A stretch of 9,149 bases of DNA from Actinomycetes bacterium. GTDB lineage: Bacteria; Actinomycetota; Acidimicrobiia; Acidimicrobiales; RAAP-2. Positions 6,042 through 9,149 of the stretch are shown here, in pieces. The DNA lies in NCBI GenBank assembly GCA_025352305.1, contig JANXTQ010000173.1, forward strand, positions 1 through 9,149, read 5' to 3'. Within the stretch, counting starts at the first letter, position 1, and every line of letters begins with the position of its first letter. A program made the position numbers and the translations under genes. Under the pieces are notes generated by a model. The model did not search any database. It was not told where the DNA came from and saw nothing but the letters and a program-made list of their open reading frames with translations.

Positions 6042-6068
6042 ACGCGGGGCCGTAACGGCCCCGCGTTT
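6040..6068 (-). terminator. groEL rho-independent terminator
   Basis: A perfect 13-bp stem, AAACGCGGGGCCG pairing with CGGCCCCGCGTTT around a 3-nt loop, lies 24 nt beyond the groEL stop. Read on the groEL strand it ends in GTTTTGTTCGTT, a T-rich tail. There is no opposing gene here that would need it on the + strand. Confidence 0.9.
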
Positions 6069-6092
6069 GCTACTGCGTAAGAAACGACGTGT

Positions 6093-7745
<1,653 letters not shown>

Positions 7746-7760
7746 CTAAGTGCGCAGACG

Positions 7761-7789
7761 ATCTTAGCACTCTCCCTACGAGAGTGCTA
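7761..7789 (-). promoter_or_regulatory. groEL promoter overlapped by CIRCE
   Basis: On the minus strand TAGCAC (7789-7784), a 17-nt spacer and TAAGAT (7766-7761) lie within or against the two CIRCE arms, so HrcA bound to CIRCE would cover both boxes. Transcription would start near 7754, leaving a leader of about 38 nt that carries the AGGAGG. The -35 is weak by consensus and the assignment is inferred from position. Confidence 0.5.
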
Positions 7790-7790
7790 G
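7764..7790. promoter_or_regulatory. CIRCE operator (HrcA binding site)
   Basis: TTAGCACTC (7764-7772), 9 nt, GAGTGCTAG (7782-7790) matches the CIRCE consensus TTAGCACTC-N9-GAGTGCTAA with one mismatch at the last base. It sits 49 bp before the groEL start, the normal place for control by HrcA. The hrcA gene is not in the window. Confidence 0.95.
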
Positions 7791-7804
7791 CAGACGCTCG
7801 AACC

Positions 7805-7813
7805 GAGTGCTAG
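7805..7813. promoter_or_regulatory. Third CIRCE half-site overlapping the moaD stop codon
   Basis: GAGTGCTAG recurs exactly at 7805-7813, 23 bp from the start of the identical arm at 7782, in direct orientation. No opposing arm stands at the 9-nt spacing; the next TTAGCACTC is 32 nt away. The TAG stop of the sulfur-carrier gene (7812-7810) lies inside the half-site. Confidence 0.6.
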
Positions 7814-8091
7814 TGGCACCCTCCGGCGACCGCCGGAACCACCGAGACCGTTTCGCCCGAGGAAAGGGGCGTATCGAGCCCTTGGAGAAAGCGAATGTCC
7901 TCGTCCGCCACAAAGACATTGACGAATCGGCGCAGTTTGCCCTCGTCGTCGAGAATGCGCGGCGCGAGTCCCGGGTGCAGTGCGTCGGCGGCCACTATGG
8001 CGCCTCGCACGTCGGCGGCTTCGACGACTAGTTCACTGGAACCGCCAACGAGAACGCGCAGTTGACTGGGTAAACGGACGGTGACGCTCAC
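7810..8091 (-). CDS. CysO/MoaD/ThiS-like sulfur carrier protein with GGCH tail
   Basis: This 93-residue beta-grasp protein closely resembles the mycobacterial sulfur carrier CysO. Shared features are a residue run like LRRFVNVFVADEDIRFLQGL (53-72), the acidic patch DED (63-65), and the tail VVPAVAGG (84-91), against ILPAVAGG in CysO as I remember it. Such carriers are adenylated and thiocarboxylated at the terminal glycine and hand sulfur to a PLP enzyme or cofactor pathway. Here two extra residues, Cys92-His93, follow the Gly-Gly, so the end must be trimmed before activation. A JAMM-type protease (as QbsD for QbsE, or Mec) would be expected elsewhere. The GTG start at 8091 overlaps the TGA of the thrC-like gene (GTGA), and GGAGG (8103-8099) lies 7 nt upstream, giving a coupled pair. 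Molybdopterin synthesis is less likely given the neighbour. Confidence 0.88.
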   Translation of the reverse strand: MSVTVRLPSQLRVLVGGSSELVVEAADVRGAIVAADALHPGLAPRILDDEGKLRRFVNVFVADEDIRFLQGLDTPLSSGETVSVVPAVAGGCH

Positions 8092-9149
8092 GAGGCGGCC
8101 TCCACGAGTTGATGAAACAACAGAGCTTCCTGCGCGTCGGCCAGCGACGGTGAGATGGTGGCACTCACGCGCGCAATATCAACAACGGCGTCGAGAGTCT
8201 TCAGTCCATGACCCGAGATGATGGCGACGGTGGCCTTAGAGGGATCAATGGTGCCGCGTTTAACCATTTGGCGAAGTGACGCAATGGTCACGCCGCCGGC
8301 CGTTTCGGCGAAAATTCCTTCGCTGCGAGCGAGTAACCCAATGCATTCGAGGATCTCGTCGTCACTCACGGATCCACAGTCGCCGCCGTCGCGGCGCAGT
8401 TCGTCGAGCACGTAGGGACCATCGGCCGGATTACCAATGGCCAACGATCGCGCAATGGTGTTCGGGCGTACGGGAGTAATCACGTCGGCTCCCTCGAAAA
8501 AAGCACTCGCGATCGGGGAACAACCAGCCGCCTGGGCGCCAAACAGTCGCGGCGCGGTTCCTTCGGTCAAACCCAGCACGTCCAACTCGCGGAACCCCTT
8601 CGCAATTTTGGTCAACTGAGAGCCCGACGCGACGGGCACTACCACCTGGGCCGGCGTGCGCCAACCGAGCTGTTCGGCAATTTCAAAGGCCAACGTCTTA
8701 GAGCCTTCGGCGTAGTACGCACGAAGGTTCACGTTCGCAAAGGCCCAGTCCGGGTGCTCGGAGACCAACTCCGCACAGAGTCGGTTGACGTCGTCGTAGT
8801 TTCCGTCCACGGCCAAAACGATGCCGCCGAATATCGCGGTCATGGCGACCTTGGAACTCTCGAGGTCCGAGGGGATAACGGTCACGCTCGGCCAACCAAT
8901 CGCCGCCGCGTGAGCAGCGACCGAGGTCGCGAGATTTCCCGTTGAGGCACACGCGGCCGTTGAAAATCCGAGGCGGCGAGCGCTCGACAACGCCACCGAG
9001 ACCACACGGTCCTTGAATGAACCGGTGGGATTTCGGGTGTCATCTTTGAGGTAGAGCTCCTTTAGACCCAACAGTTCACCGAGGCGGTGCGCCCGCTTGA
9101 GCGGAGTCCAGCCGGCGCCAAGGTCCACCGCTTCTGCACCGGGATCGGG
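8088..9149 (-). CDS. thrC: Threonine synthase-like PLP enzyme, N-terminus cut by right window edge
   Basis: The frame is open to the right edge; the visible 353 residues begin PDPGAEAV, and the GTG at 9128 is internal. The enzyme is a fold-type II PLP protein. Threonine synthase turns O-phosphohomoserine into threonine. LGAGWTPLKRAHRLGELLG (10-28 of the fragment) is the TPL region. NPTGSFKDR (40-48) carries the PLP lysine at Lys46. ASTGNLATSVAAHAA follows as the substrate and PLP loop, and ETAGGVTIASL and ISGHGLK close the fold. The usual phosphate-cup segment, remembered as VGNAGNI, reads VASGSQL here, which marks the second actinobacterial type of ThrC that I recall next to MoaD-like genes. 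Type members have a further N-terminal stretch of about 70 residues with a CxxC zinc ribbon, which is off the edge. Its TGA overlaps the sulfur-carrier GTG. True threonine synthase is the default reading; a sulfur-transfer role is possible. Confidence 0.85.
   Translation of the reverse strand, partial: PDPGAEAVDLGAGWTPLKRAHRLGELLGLKELYLKDDTRNPTGSFKDRVVSVALSSARRLGFSTAACASTGNLATSVAAHAAAIGWPSVTVIPSDLESSKVAMTAIFGGIVLAVDGNYDDVNRLCAELVSEHPDWAFANVNLRAYYAEGSKTLAFEIAEQLGWRTPAQVVVPVASGSQLTKIAKGFRELDVLGLTEGTAPRLFGAQAAGCSPIASAFFEGADVITPVRPNTIARSLAIGNPADGPYVLDELRRDGGDCGSVSDDEILECIGLLARSEGIFAETAGGVTIASLRQMVKRGTIDPSKATVAIISGHGLKTLDAVVDIARVSATISPSLADAQEALLFHQLVEAAS

Noticed and set aside
7810..8091. Calling the small carrier a molybdopterin synthase subunit (moaD)
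   Set aside because: Sequence and tail are CysO-like, no moa/moe gene is present, and it is coupled to a threonine synthase-like gene.

Overview
The window looks like a piece of an actinobacterial chromosome, moderately GC-rich by eye. The pointers are a GroEL with actinobacterial-type sequence under a CIRCE operator, a HemQ-type coproheme decarboxylase, frequent GTG starts, and repeated TANNNT -10 boxes placed 5-7 nt before start codons, as in leaderless actinobacterial genes. A deep lineage such as Acidimicrobiia is a guess from the overall protein flavour and cannot be settled here. I see no insertion sequence, phage gene, tRNA, rRNA or CRISPR array; this reads as core or housekeeping chromosome.

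Layout. Bases 1-130 (-) hold the first 43 codons of a DUF35-type zinc-ribbon/OB-fold protein cut by the left edge. A PaaI-type hotdog thioesterase follows upstream on the same strand (244-681), and both fit acyl-CoA metabolism. A PhnB-like VOC protein (737-1210, +) is divergent from the thioesterase. It converges on a 556-residue DUF885 zinc-peptidase-like protein (1207-2877, -), and the two genes share a CTAG that holds both stop codons. Two small + strand genes come next: a YycE-like VOC protein (3004-3417) and a DinB/DUF664 protein (3473-4045), each with its own promoter-like signal. They converge on a minus-strand series of hemQ (5320-6006), a Nudix hydrolase (4607-5296) and a GNAT acetyltransferase (4158-4610), the last two overlapping by 4 nt.

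The right third is the thrC-like / moaD-like / groEL block, all on the minus strand. The threonine synthase-like gene runs off the right edge. Its stop overlaps the GTG start of a CysO/MoaD-like sulfur carrier whose tail is Gly-Gly-Cys-His rather than a bare Gly-Gly. A 94-bp gap then carries a near-perfect CIRCE operator, a third CIRCE half-site and the groEL promoter. groEL is not preceded by groES. It ends in a 13-bp-stem terminator whose T-rich tail doubles as the likely -35 of hemQ.

How it works together. The hsp60 gene is probably heat-controlled by HrcA. The thrC-like/sulfur-carrier pair is translationally coupled and probably works in sulfur or amino-acid metabolism. HemQ completes coproporphyrin-dependent haem synthesis. 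The remaining genes are small stand-alone enzymes. The items most worth following are the GGCH-tailed carrier with its PLP-enzyme partner, and the clear split between leaderless first genes and SD-led genes (groEL, moaD). I did not find a clear new multi-gene defence or mobile system.
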